A stretch of DNA of 64,000 bases from Metallyticus violacea. Taxonomy: Eukaryota > Arthropoda > Insecta > Mantodea > Metallyticidae. The stretch lies in the NCBI GenBank assembly GCA_030762175.1, contig CM060841.1:10296501-10360500 (forward strand), written 5' to 3'. The notes beneath the pieces are model-generated. The model did no database searches. It was given only the letters and a program-made list of their open reading frames with translations, and was not told the DNA's origin. Numbering within the stretch: the stretch's first letter is position 1; each line of letters opens with the position of its first letter. Shown piece by piece: positions 22,166-34,390 of the stretch. Both the position numbers and the translations under genes were made by a program.

Positions 22166-24957
22166 TTATGTCATGTTCACGCGGTAGTAATATTGTTTGT
22201 TATTTGAGTGTAAACCACGTAACACATTCTCACTGTTCCATTCGTCAACGACCGCTTACAAGAAAAATCAAAACTTGGAAATCTGTCGCGGGATGTGTCT
22301 GTATCAGGATCAGAGAAATGTTTACATAGACCGGGAAGTCCGCGGTCAACAAAAATCACAAACTTGCCGATGCACGAAATAACGTTAGTATCTAGGTCAA
22401 GGCCACAGCGTATACAATTCTAGTTTAGGATAAAAGACTAGATATAATGTAGAAGAACATAAATAAACCACTCAATTCCTCGTGTATATTGTGAAGAACA
22501 ACCTATTCCCCCAGTTGTGTGAAGACACAACATTTCGTGAAACGTGTATCTTGAGAAAGAGTAGATTGCACCGCCCAAATCTAATAACTGACACAACACC
22601 TGCTGTCCCAAGAAGCGGTCACCTTTGGCACCTAAGTGAGGCTTCCCGTACCAGAGAACCTCAATTGATCTAAAAGAAAAGAATACCGTGATACGTTTAA
22701 TATCTTCAATATATTAGAATACGATTCTTCTCCATACGTAACAAAGTAAAAGTGTTCAAAATTGTAAATTCCCTCACAAAACTCAAAAGTGAAATGAATG
22801 CAATTGAAGAATGAACACACAAAGTGAGAGACGATGAACGGACGTAAAGATTAAAGGACTCGTGGAAAAATAGTTGAACAGTGAAAGAACTAGTACGTGG
22901 AATTGATAGATATAGGGAAGGACCGACAGATTTCGAGACGGTAACGCAGATGGGGCGAGAATGGATTCCTTTCACATTCACATTGAATGATCACGAACTC
23001 GCCAATTAAAAATCAAAGAGTTGAAAAGTTTAAAGTGAAGCTTTTGGCTTTTCTGATAAATGAATAGATCTCTCAACGTTCTGTATTTCCATAATATGTT
23101 AATTCAATAATAGGTACTCTTATAAGATATATGATAATTTCAGGGAATGCTTAAGGAAGATGGATGTAACTTCCTTCTTATGCTCCATATTAATGCTCAA
23201 AAAATGTTAAGTTTTCAGAAGGTGTTAACTTTGTCACATCTATAGCCTGCACTCCTCTCAAGTTGGAACATATATCAGCCAGGGAACAAGGGACTTATAC
23301 CATGCCCTCATGCTCCGTTACGCAATCGGAGATTTCTATACTAGTAGAAACTGTAAGATTGTAGTTAACGTTAGGCTGACGAGGCAATTGAACTTGCTTA
23401 GTCGTGCCTATCACGCCGACTGTTTCAGTTGCATTTCTGTACGAAATACGTGTTAAATTTTCTAGAGTATATTTGTGTAATATGGAGTAGGCCGAGAGTG
23501 AGATATGCCCAAGAACAAAGCAGTTTCATGTTTGTTATGTGAAAATAAATCGTACGAATAATGTAGGAGAGAATCGTGCTAAATTTCCTGGAACACATCT
23601 CTATTAGGAAGTGCAATTTTCAAACATGTGAACAAGCCGTTTCCATTGGCAAGAAGCTAAGACAAAAAGGGGGTTTAACAGCAGAAGTTGAATGAAATAG
23701 GGTCTCGATTAGAAACTTCTCCTCAAAATAATTTCGCAACAAACTAAGCCAGTTAGTATATCTATCGGCAGTGGGTATAAAACCACTCAGCTGCTGCGTC
23801 TTAATCCATATAAGTTATTGCAGTAAAATCCGTAGAGACGCCTATGAAACTCGCTTATAATGTCATCAATTATTGTGTTCGTAAAAGTTACAAAGCTCCC
23901 TTTGCTCGTTTCTTAAACGTTTACTTGTGCAATAAAGTACAACATTATAAAGTAATATCTTATATACTATTTTTCTAAGAGTTTTAATAATATGAATGAA
24001 TAAGAGAAAATCAACGATGTGCTAAATATTCATAAAATGTTTAAATGTTCTTAAGTATGTCATTAATTTTGCAATAAAAATATGATAATTTATTAAAATA
24101 TGTACTACAGTTTCCTGCTTATGTGAAGCATCTCATTGCCTTTAGCGATAACGCTGGGGAACATAACAGAAGATGCATTTGTAATCAATGAGATACACAG
24201 AAAAACCTTATTACAAAAAATTATGAACATAGGTTAGGTGCACAAAGTATCGTTCTTATTTCTTCAGGTACCTATGACACCTATCCGGTACAAAATCACA
24301 AATCTTGTCACAAGTGCTTTAGGGGAGCAGGTTTCGGAATACGGACTATATGTTTCTTTAAATGTTGCACATCATGACTTTTCACTGAATACCCTATCTT
24401 TTAGTATCTCGTCGCTGAAATGCCCATCATAGTATAGTCTGATGAACGAAAAGAACATCTGATGGTCTCAAATCTGCCAATCCATTTTTCAAACGTTTAA
24501 TTAAAAAGTTTCCTCAAAATTAGTCCATAGTAGAAGGTGGTTGCCATGTTAAATTCACCTGAATTACTTGCACGTGTTCGAAGAGCACATTCGTTTCCCG
24601 TTATAGCATTACTTCATGAAGTGTTTTCAGGTAATTTGCTTATTTGACCATCTAGATCAAAATGCACCCTACGAGCCTATCGACAAAACTTTCAACCCAG
24701 TCATAGCAGGAGTATTTAATTCTATCTGCATCATCAAACATGGATTCACAGAATCCCAATAAACACAGTGTGTATGATTTCGCTTTCGTTTGTCTTAAAA
24801 GTTTTTCATCTTTCCACAGAATGATTTGTAAAAAGTTAACATTATCTTCGTATCTATATGACTTCAACTTTTAACTTTTTTGTATTTTTTGCAGAATTGT
24901 TCTGGTATGCTTATGGGTCGTTTCTTGCTGCTTTTGGTGTCACTTTTTTTTTTAATT
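22166..24957. other. Intergenic DNA without recognised features
   Basis: AT-rich with many short frames, none with a family signature. A minus-strand frame at 24867-24652 has acidic and aromatic content that could be an exon, but no splice partner was found. Confidence 0.35.
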
Positions 24958-25197
24958 GATTATTTACGGACGCTGTTTAACAGCTCAGGTCATCAGCGTC
25001 CCATTCAACTCAGGGCGTGAAACGGCCGACAAATTTTGCTCAGAGGCTTCTTCTTTCAGGCTTGAGGTTCTTTTTCTGCCGTAAATGTACGACACGGGAC
25101 CCACGGCTTTACTTCCCTTCCGAAGGAAGCCATACTTACGATTTTTACGCCCGACAAAAATCCATCGATCCTGGCCGGTTCGAACCCGCGACCTTTG
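24958..25197 (-). repeat. SINE family 1, head-truncated
   Basis: Contains the 3' end (TATTTACGGACGC), the body and the complement of the B box (GGTTCGAACCCGCG at about 25178-25191). It breaks off at 25198 before the A box, so it is promoter-less. Confidence 0.75.
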
Positions 25198-25459
25198 GTG
25201 TTACTGTACAAAATAAAGTGTAACAACAGAAATAAACCTATCTGAATGAGTAAGACTTTCTACCGGCCCAAACTTTCAAACCTATTAGCTAGTGAATACC
25301 TTGTACGTATTTGAAAAAAAAAAAAATGTTCCACAAATAACTAAAAATTTCGCTGTTATTATCGTTGTTTCCATCAGTTGAAGTACAAACACACATTTCG
25401 CTATAAATAACTTTCTGCCAAAGTAGTGACTTTTTCATTAATCCAATTTATAAGTGTTA

Positions 25460-25464
<5 letters not shown>

Positions 25465-25504
<40 letters not shown>
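25465..25504. repeat. (TAG)n trinucleotide microsatellite
   Basis: About 13 uninterrupted GTA/TAG units. Confidence 0.9.
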
Positions 25505-25505
<1 letters not shown>

Positions 25506-25744
25506 CTTATTATTCCAGTTAAACTAGGTATACATATATTGCACATTATAGTCGCAAGACCGTTCATGCTCTTGTAAAATACTCCATTTCTGAAATTAAT
25601 TCCAACAAAAGAAAACAGCATTAGCATGAACGCACTCACACACATGAAACTGATATTCATTCATACAATAATTCTAATATTCATATAAAATGTTCGTATT
25701 ATTTATGTACAATGTTTATAGAAATTTCTTGTCCCTATAACTAT

Positions 25745-26660
25745 GTATTTCTTTAAGAAAATGCCCAGGTGTAGCCAGTTTTGTCTTTTCGAAATTAAAT
25801 GCCAGCCTCCCCCTACTGGAAGTCAAAAATAAATCTGGGAAAAACTTAATCCTAGCATCTTCTTTCTGTGTACACTTATCCAAGATGTGCACCCAGTCTT
25901 CCGGTTCTGACCCTGATGGGCAAATCCTCCTGCCATTCTCGTCATCAACATTACGTGCCTTCCAGTCTCCTAGTCTAGGCTATGCTATTCCCGACCCCAT
26001 TTTGATGCCTAGCTCCATGATATAGGTATCGTTACTTTACCTAGTTTTAATTTCGCTCTGTAGGTCCAGAGATGACATCTGCATGCCTCTATTTCCTACC
26101 GGTTTATGTCAGGCATGCGTCTTTTGACTATTTTCATTACACCATATTTGTCTTCAATACCCTTCGGCCAAATATAATTTAAACCGATTTTTGACATTTC
26201 CCGCTGTATAACCGCTGTTCACCATTTTGGATAATGGTGCTAATAGTATATTATCCCTAGGGTTGTTTGTTGTCTCTTAATTTTCTTAGCCAGTATCTAA
26301 TTACATTTATTTTGCTGTAGACTACATCTTTCCAGCATCCCACCTCTCGTAGTACACCATAGTTCGATGTTCCCCTCCCCATACCCAAAATTCGTTTCCA
26401 GAAATCACATTGTAATTTATTTAGACCATCTATTTTATTCCATCCCCAAACCTCACCTCCAGGACTTCATACGTAGTTTCTAATGTTTTGACTGGCATAT
26501 CCAGTATCCGAGCTAACTGACTCAGTACCTCAGAGAGTTGATTTGTGCTTGACAAAAATTGTGTGTTGATGACATTTTCCACTCATGTCAAATCTTATTC
26601 CCAGATAGTCAAATTGTTTAACGGTTTGTATTAATTTTCCCCCATATGTTCATTTTTCCA
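25745..26660 (-). pseudogene. LINE ORF2 C-terminal region, heavily decayed
   Basis: Reading the minus strand with frame changes gives blocks such as FLETNFGYGEGNIELW, RREMSKIGLNYIWPKG, KIVKRRMPDI and GRHVMLMTRMAGGFAHQG. Their order and character (W-containing, basic, then a Gly-rich tail) match 3' halves of LINE ORF2 proteins like those at 21290-22165 and 3425-4135. No single long frame survives. Confidence 0.45.
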
Positions 26661-27231
26661 ACTTACAGTATGTGCTAAGTAATAACATAACCTCAACAAC
26701 TGCTGCTCTAGACAATAACTACTATCCCAGTCAAGTTAATTCATTACTTACTAATCAAATAAATACATTTCTGCGAAAATAATGCTTAAGCAAGGTGAAA
26801 GAAAGTGCTGCGAAAATTTTACAAAAGACCCCACAACTGCCCTAATTTGTGGAATTAATAAATTCAATTTTAACCTCAGCGACACTTTGTCGGATAGCAT
26901 AGCTAATAATGTTGATTTGACCTCTGCTCTTATCTATTGCGCTTGTCTAAATTTACCTGTAAAGCTAACTAAACAGAATTTTGGGTATCTGGACTAAAAC
27001 TATATAAATAATTAATATAAAACCTAAGGTATGTTGGTAATGGCTGTAAGAACTGCAAATGCTATATTTAACAAGTGAACTTGCATGTGCTGTTATTTAT
27101 AGGCAGAAGCTTGTTACTCTTCTCCCATCAAATGCACATCTAGTCAATTTTAACGCGAGTTCTGTCCTCAGCTTTATATTGCTGGGGATCGTAAACCAAA
27201 ACTCGTTAATTTTTCATGCTGCATTATGACG

Positions 27232-27345
27232 TACTTAGGGCTCGGTCGGAGGCTGACGTATCAAAGACCACATCTTGCTCCAAGTGCACGCCGTAACCTA
27301 AATATTACAGTGGTGGTTTGCAGCTGCATAATGAAACCGAGATGA
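27232..27345 (+). repeat. LINE 3' tail copy
   Basis: Nearly identical to 4018-4130 (shared blocks GGTCGGAGGCTGAC, TATCAAAGACCACATCTTGC, GTTTGCAGCTGCATAA, GAGATGAAGAAT), with a 9-base insertion. The first copy follows a LINE C-terminus, which points to a LINE 3' UTR. Confidence 0.7.
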
Positions 27346-27369
27346 AGAATAAACGCTTCAGTCCTTCCT

Positions 27370-27710
27370 TAAAATTGATCTTCATATCATCTGGTTCTCA
27401 TTAGTATACCTCCTCCTGAACATTTCCGTCTTCATTTAGCCTCTTCATCTTAGCTTGTGCTCAAGGCAATATTGCACAATTGATATTTCTGTCTTTTATA
27501 TAACAACCTATGTCCAGCCTCCCACCTGTAAATTCTTTCATTAACCAATCTATGTAACATGAAATCAACCAGTTTTCTCTATATTCTATATTTTCATCAA
27601 TTTCTCTAATGGTAACCGTTTCTCCGTTTCGTTTATATACCAAATAGTAATAATTTAATCTTTGTCCTGCTGCTTTCCTTAAAAACCTATTTAATTGGTC
27701 AGTAATTTCT
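27370..27710 (-). pseudogene. Possible LINE 3' ORF fragment
   Basis: The minus-strand frame 27643-27461 reads ENIEYRENWLISCYIDWLMK and EFTGGRLDIGCYIKDRN. The Trp-rich spacing resembles the tail of LINE ORF2 proteins in this window, but the match is weak. Confidence 0.3.
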
Positions 27711-28214
27711 TTTTATAATTTTATTTTATAATACAACCAACATTACCATAAACACTACTGGCAGTGGTTCAGTTTTTAATATTTTAAAATAAGCGTATCT
27801 TCTAATGTTCTTCATATTGCACCATTTTAAAAATTAAAGTTTTACATTTATTCTTTCATAGTATTATTTTTAAATTATATATTGCTGCAACTTAAAAATT
27901 TAAATGCCCTTTATGTTAATAGAACTATTTTTGACCTAATAAATTTTACTTATTCATTTTATAATTCTGATTTAATCACGCCTCTACAGATATTGTGTAC
28001 AGAAATCGAATAAAGACGTTTATAGATTAACCTGTTAACTTTCAGCAACTGCTTGATTGACTATAAATAAGAATGTCATTATATATTCTTTCCTTTTAAA
28101 AGTCAAAAATATAAGCGAATTATAACGCCAACTTACTTGCCTGTCAGGCACTGGAGTTCCGCACAAGGGCGGCAGAAGGCAGCACAAACCAATTATAACG
28201 CCATCTTCGAAAAT
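27711..28214. other. AT-rich intergenic DNA
   Basis: Very AT-rich. Nothing recognised. Confidence 0.4.
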
Positions 28215-28375
28215 AGGCACACTACATAATGCTGAATGGTTAAGGTGTAGATGGGGATGGGATGACTATGGAGCAAAACCTGAGTATCCACTTAGGACCG
28301 CTGGGGTTGAAACCGGGCTGCTTTAGCAGAAAGCGAACATGTTAACCATTCGGCCACAAAACCATAAATATAAAA
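28215..28375 (-). repeat. tRNA-derived SINE or tRNA pseudogene
   Basis: On the minus strand GTGGCCGAATGGTTAACATG (A-box-like, about 28372-28353) is followed by GGTTTCAACCCC (B-box-like, about 28317-28306), with spacing suited to a Ser/Leu-type tRNA. No acceptor-stem complement closes it, so it is not a working tRNA gene. The sequence runs on to 28215, which favours a SINE. Confidence 0.5.
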
Positions 28376-30489
28376 ATCACATTTCCAATGCGTTGCCACT
28401 TTTCTATGTAAATGAAATTGGCCGAAAACTACGATATATCCTTGCTTCACTCCTTGATTTACTTATTTTTCAGACTCACAATCGGGAAGTCTCGGGCTAA
28501 AACCCCTCGGAGTCAGCCATCTTCTTCTTCTTTTTTATTGTTTTCCCCTGGTAACTTAAATGTGAATGCTGCAATAAATTTTCAGCTCTCCCATGTCTTA
28601 TCATTCCAAGTTCTCTAGTTCTGTTATCAATTCTGAGGGGTGCAAACTTCTTGGAGGTGCGGCTTCGCTGGTACCGGAATATTCTCTTTACAAATAATGT
28701 AGAGACCTCGTCTGTGTGCGCGCCTTACCGTCCCTGCATTCTGACAACCTCATGTTACTCTTAGCTCACCCCTTCCTCCCGCAGGTACCCCCACTAGGAG
28801 CATAGGCAGCTCATGAACAAGACTGAAGTACCTGCCTTATCAATCCAATCCAAGTTAATAATGTACTGGGAAATCTCTTTTTTAACTTATTACTTTCCAC
28901 AATTCATCACTTGTTTACCAGTGCCTAGTAAATTTCCACAATATTGGTAAGAACAATTATTGTAGTAGTCTGTGATAAAGGCTCCATCAGATACGATGAT
29001 TAGTTTAGGTATCATGGCTATTTGAGTTTATGACTGTCGCATCTGCTATAAAAATGGAAATAAAAAGAAAAAAGAAGTGGACAGCCGCATAAATCAAATA
29101 CTAATAATGTTCAGGAGTATCAAATGTCGTTTATTTCTGAATTAATGAGTTTAAATATGGACATACATAGATTTCTGCACCGAAAAGAAAGTGAGTTCCC
29201 GTAATTTTTAGTTCAGATCAACACAAAAGCATTAAAAATGTTCCTGGTATCGAACATGAAGGATAGCCAAGTGAAAATACATGAGCCACCTGAAACTGTG
29301 GACATCTCAGCTGAATACCTTGCACATATAAAGGTGACTTGTATTTGCGCTATGGGTGCCGCGATATCGCTGCAGTGTTTGGCGATGTTTAATCGCAATT
29401 CACGGGAATTTCCCTCAATTGCTGATTACATCGAAGCGACAGTCAAAACAGTGGTCAGTGACGGGTGAAAATGCGAAGAAGACAGTGAAAACTTTTATGT
29501 TGGCTAGGAAAATGATTAATATTTTGGAATTTCCAAAGGTTGGACTATTTGGAAAAGGGAAAGACTATAAGAGGGGCATATTATGCAGCATTATTGAGTC
29601 ATTTTAAAAAAAATTGAAGGAAAAACGGTCAAGATTGGTAGAAAAAAAAGTGTTTTCTTACCAATAAAATGCATTCCAATGATAAACGAATATGCATTGG
29701 GCCTCGAATCGCCTCCTCGTTCTTAGTCTCTAATGATCTCTACCTATTCCTGAACTGAAATCTGACTCGAAAAGACGCTTTCATCCAACGGATATGCCAA
29801 AGAAGCTGTCAAACCTCCTGAATTAAATATCTCTCGCTGGAGAAAAGGTTGAGGAAAAAAAGTATGGTTAACAAAGAGTTTAACTTGCTTTAATACCAAA
29901 ATTTTTCAATGCTCTCATAAACTCTGTACTTTTATTACCCATTTTGTTTTATTTCTATTTAATCAAATATGACTTCTACTTTTATAATCACTTTCGCAAA
30001 CTTTAATCATTCCTCTCTATTTTGGTTTCAAATAAAATGCATTGCGCAAATATTCTGACTAATTTTTGTTTTGTTTTGTTTTTGCCTGCTTTTCTTTGAA
30101 GTTTTTAACTTACTGCGTAATATTTGAGTAAACTAACAGAATTATAATTGTTAACATTGGTGTCTTAATATACCTGTCTCAGAGGAATTTCAATTGTATT
30201 CGGAACGAGGAAGCAAATGAACTATGATCAGATAATTAATCTTAAAGAATCGTCTCTGAAAGAAGAAAGCATAAGATTCACTTGAAGAAATAAAAGGCAC
30301 TGATATACATTGAGAATTTCATAAGATATACTTCAGTATTCTGTCATGGTACGCATGCAATGGATCAATTTTTTCGCTGATGATATCTCTGAGTAAAATT
30401 TGCACAAACTGCACCTAACTGTAAAGAATTAAGTTCAGCATTAATAGCATTTTTGGAACTAATCCAATGTTAATTATAACCATCTAATT
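28376..30489. other. Intergenic DNA, no recognised gene
   Basis: Overlapping short frames at 29213-29607 show no family signature. Confidence 0.35.
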
Positions 30490-30795
30490 TACCAAACACA
30501 TAACTTTACGCTCAAACTGGCATTTAGGCACTGTTTTGAGATGTCAGAATTGCAGTGTTGCCTCCATTTTTCATCGCACGTGACATTTCTGTTAATAAAC
30601 CTATCATTCGTTGGGCTAAGGATAATTAATGCAGATACCCGCTCTAGCCTGAGTTGTTCTGATGTTAGTTCATGAGTAACAGATCCATCCTCTGTGTGAT
30701 TTTCTGAAAGTTTTATATAACAATGTATGATAAATGTCGACAAGGAAATTCTTTTGACAGCCTGCGAGTACTTTATGAATGTATTTGATTCCAAA
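30490..30795 (-). pseudogene. Mariner-type transposase fragment with DEKW block
   Basis: The minus-strand frame of 101 codons contains VTHELTSEQLRLERVSALII, then NDRFINRNVTCDEKWRQHC. This fits the mariner region 'VPHELTE.Q...R...C..LL......FL.RIVT.DEKW', where DEKW holds the first catalytic aspartate. No second or third catalytic block follows, so only the middle third remains. It differs from mariner A and B. Confidence 0.6.
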
Positions 30796-31559
30796 ACTTC
30801 CGGATAGTACCTAATATAAGATGCTAGAACTTAAGCTGTTAATTAAGCGCTGAGGACTTACTTTCACCTCACAGATTTTTTTGGCATGAGGCAGCCGTTT
30901 TATAAGAAGTTATTTCATAAGAAGTATTACAAATTTCAAACAAAATCGGGCAAAAATGCCAAAGTTGATTATGAAAATATGATAACAACACAAATGAGAA
31001 CAGCGCAAAGAATAAAGCATTCAACAGACAAGTTCATCAATTACTATCAATGACATATTCAAATATAATTAGGGAAAGATTCTGCTAGTGGGCTTTCAAT
31101 GCCTAAACGCTAGAAAAATTGAATAAACATGTTTATTTTCTGTAGGGAAAGTGACGTCTATATTAACGCTTTGAATAAAAACCTGTCTTGAATGAAGAGT
31201 TCATAGAAAGCCTTTTACTAATGGAGTTTGCATTTGCTACAAGTTCTTGATTCCAATAACAAAGAAAATGGTTTTCTTTTCTGGGAGGTCCATTCAAATG
31301 ATGACTTTATAGTTTGCTTCAGTAACGAAGCAACAGTTGATATTTTCAAAAAGATGAGAATTTAGGTTCCTGAATATCTAATTTACATGTTCTGCATCAA
31401 AATTCATGAAAATGGGTTTTCTTCGTTGAGAATGCGGTGACAGGAACATCCTATTTTTATATGAAAAAGCTATGAGTTGCATTTATCTGAAAGAGGGAAT
31501 TAAGTCGACATAAACTTCAATATTCTCAGATCAATTGCTCCTCCCTATCCTAGTGTTCC
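30796..31559. other. Intergenic DNA, no recognised feature
   Basis: AT-rich, nothing assigned. Confidence 0.4.
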
Positions 31560-32430
31560 ATCAAGTCAATTTTTGATGTTCACTATGAACCGAATCAAAC
31601 TATGGGTGAGTACGGTTGATAGCTCCTTAAGTCTTGAAAAATGTTCCCTAAAGATGAAAATCCTTCGATGAGCGTGAGCATAACATTCACATAATAGTTG
31701 AGAAACAGACTCATTCCCCTGCTGACACCTTATGCAAGTGAGTTTGATGTACAGGCTCATCTTGTGTTCTTTAAGGATGCAGTGTCCTGTAATAAAGCCA
31801 ATCGCCCATGGGAGTTACCTCCCTCTTGCTCAGTTTAGCATTTCATGTGACATGCTTTTATTAAGCCCGCGTACATAGTTCCAGTACCCCTCACGTTCCT
31901 GAGTCTCTGTAACTCGTCTTAAAGATAATCCCAGCACTGGTTCACATAAAATAAGTTGCATTTCAGTTCTTTTTGTTATCTAGAATTCCTACATGTCCAG
32001 GCACCCACTTTCAGTTAAATATGTTATGTTCAGCCAGTGCGATAGACGACTCGGGCATCCCAAGAACAGCTCCAAGAAACCCTCAGAGTCTTCTGTCCAG
32101 CTTGACTATGGAGAATATAAGAATATATCTAATACTAGTTAAGAGAGAAAATATCTCAGCCTGAAAGACTGTGGTAAACTTGCGGCTACTCTCATATAGC
32201 CTAACACCAGTCCCTAACTTAGTTTTGGAACCAAATAGGTCTGGAAATGGCCATATCCTTCCCGCTGGAAAGTAACAGTGAATGTGGTAACCCTTATATT
32301 CGACATAGTCCCAAGGGAGCTTGAGATGGTCCAAACACCCATCTATTTGATGTGTAATTTTGTGAAATAGCATGAAGGCCTCAGACCAAATCCAAATAGA
32401 TAATGAGGTAAGTTCTATTGGCATGTTTAT
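31560..32430 (-). pseudogene. LINE RNase H and C-terminal zinc-knuckle fragment
   Basis: On the minus strand, about 32250-32080 reads SKTKLGTGVRLYESSRKFTT and VFQAEIFSLLTSIRYI, the first part of an RNase H domain (pattern DGS....G.G.......F....AE). It is followed near 31990 by KWVPGHVGI, the WVPGH.G motif. The frame 31760-31566 reads MSLYIKLTCIRCQQGNESVS and LLCECYAHAHRR, the C-terminal cysteine region. These are features of I/Jockey/R1-type LINEs that carry RNase H. Stops and shifts make it inactive. Confidence 0.65.
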
Positions 32431-32516
32431 AACAACAGCATAAGTTTTAGTATAACATTACAATGCAGCGTGCTAAGTTCATTTATTTATTTATTTATTT
32501 TTGCATTTTCTCAATC

Positions 32517-32531
32517 TACGAGGGCTGTTCA

Positions 32532-32565
<34 letters not shown>

Positions 32566-33480
32566 ACAAAAATTTACAGATATAATTTCACGCACTAAAA
32601 TATCGCTTTGGCATATTTTGTTATCTGATTGCGCAATATACACGTGATACAAACTTCCTTATTGTCATTTCCGGTCCCTGCCTGTTGGAGGTGGATGTTC
32701 AGTTTCTCCTACACAAAACAGAGGTGACACGCACGAACAATAAGCTGCCTTGAAATTTTGCTTTCGTCTCAACAAATCTTAGGTTGAGGCAATACAAGAG
32801 ATCTATGGAAAGTTTTTCTTTTCTATAGCATAGCTCAAAGAAGGAGGTTATTTGTATCAAAGGTAGGTGCACCCGATGCTCCGGTTTGTGCTCTAACTCA
32901 AAAAAATATTATCCCCACTGCTGCCACTTGAGAGGGAATTGTCGAATAACATTAAGGACTGTTTAAGAAATTCTGAAAATTTCACTGGTTGCCACCCACC
33001 GTTGGTAGCCGAAAAGTTGCACATGAGACGTGTGTGTGAACGGTGAATTCCAAGATTGCTGATTCCGAACCATAGGACATTTGCGTGCAGGTTTGCATGC
33101 ATTTGAAGATGAAATTACAGGAAGATGTAGAGTTCTTTCAAAAGCAAACACTGCTGATGAAACTTGGCCACATCAGTGATCAAAGATCTGTTCGGAAATC
33201 CGTCATCACCAACACCAAAAAAGGAACAGCGGTTGCTTCTGCTGGAAGAGATATGACCATCTCATTTATCGATATTCAAGAAATGGTTTGCCAGCATGTC
33301 GTACCTGCATACACAATTGTAACTGCCCAATATCACAAACGTTCTTAAAACTTTCCAAGTCAATATCATATATATATCATATATATATGGGACAGGGGCT
33401 TTGCATCCAACGAGGACTCTTTGAGAATGCACATCAAAATTATGATGCACGACCGTTCTTTATTGAGCAGCTCTCGTAGT
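32517..33480 (+). mobile_element. Mariner element C, decayed and 3'-truncated
   Basis: Begins with a terminal-repeat-like TACGAGGGCTGTTCAATAAA followed by a 30-base poly-A. Fragments in order: LKFCFRLN...EAIQEIYGK (N-terminal helix-turn-helix, about 32750-32810), VAEKLHMRRVCER (33009-33045), NTADETWPHQ with the first catalytic Asp (about 33145-33175), GRDMTISFIDIQEMVCQHVV (33248-33305) and a second-Asp-like NYDARP (about 33438-33455). The third Asp block and the right terminal repeat are not visible. Confidence 0.6.
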
Positions 33481-33899
33481 TCTCGGCATAAGTGATTAAA
33501 GGCCTACCACGATAGTGTAGTAATAACACACTTAAAGTCTCTTTTCAATCAATCTCTTGTACAAAAAAGTGCATGTGACAGATAAGTTACTGTTTCACCA
33601 AATAGAATTGGTTCCCATAGGTTTCCTACATTGCAGACATATTTAATATCAGTATCATTTCCATAGCGATGTTCGAAATCATCTCAATGAAAGATAGACA
33701 TAATCGAGTGCATCCATATTGCAAGTTCACCTTAGTCAAAGATCATGTTATTGTACCACCCTACGTGTGTATGCATCACTATTGAACTGAATGTGACTGA
33801 GTTAGAGATTGGTGTACCATGTTCAAATTAAACTGTAGAGTTTTCCTTTTAATCTGAAATAGTTTTATAGCAATGTCTTTACAATAAATATCAGTAATA
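33481..33899. other. Unassigned DNA
   Basis: Nothing recognised. Confidence 0.35.
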
Positions 33900-34390
33900 G
33901 TGTACAGTATCAGAGGGGGTATTAGAGAGAGTTTTGGAGAACTCCTGCACTACAGCCACCCTCAAGACCCTTATAGTGTTTCAAAGTATGTGTTCTTGAT
34001 GAGATCCAGAACCTTATTTCCTATAAGGGGATCATGCATATGGGATATGGTTGTGGACCGAAGAGTTGATATCTTCTTCTCTCCAGAGCTTCACATTCAA
34101 AGAGTAAATGGTTGGTAGTCTCGTAAGATTGGTCACAAAATTTACATATAGGCTCTCCCTGAGAGAGTCCCATTTTCAGGAGATGTTTCCTAAATTGACC
34201 ATGTCCAGTAATTAATTCCACCACTCTCCTTAACTTTTTCCTTTCCAGCATCAGGAGCGTTCTGGTGAGTGTGGGATTGGGTCCACTGACAAGGTTCTTC
34301 CCAAAGACTTGTCCTGGGGTAATTGGATCATTGTATTTTATGTTTCTCTCTCTGGCCGATAATTTAATTGTTGTCCTTACTGTGGACCTA
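33900..34390 (-). pseudogene. LINE C-terminus with CCHC-like knuckle
   Basis: A minus-strand frame reads TIKLSARERNIKYNDPITPG (about 34370-34310), continues through LRRVVELITGHGQFRKHL and CKFCDQSYETTNHLLFECEA to RRRYQLFG. This is the TGHG..L......G......C..C.....T..H.LFEC segment that ends RNase H-containing LINE ORF2 proteins. It stays open for 76 codons, so it is younger than many copies here. It is distinct in sequence from 31560-32430. Confidence 0.75.

Noticed and set aside
24652..24867. 71-codon minus-strand frame with possible exon character
   Set aside because: No convincing splice sites or family motif.
28290..28372. tRNA gene on the minus strand
   Set aside because: A and B boxes are recognisable but the acceptor stem does not close. 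Treated as a SINE or pseudogene.
29213..29607. Overlapping frames on both strands as a small gene
   Set aside because: No motif, no signal of splicing, and both strands are equally open.
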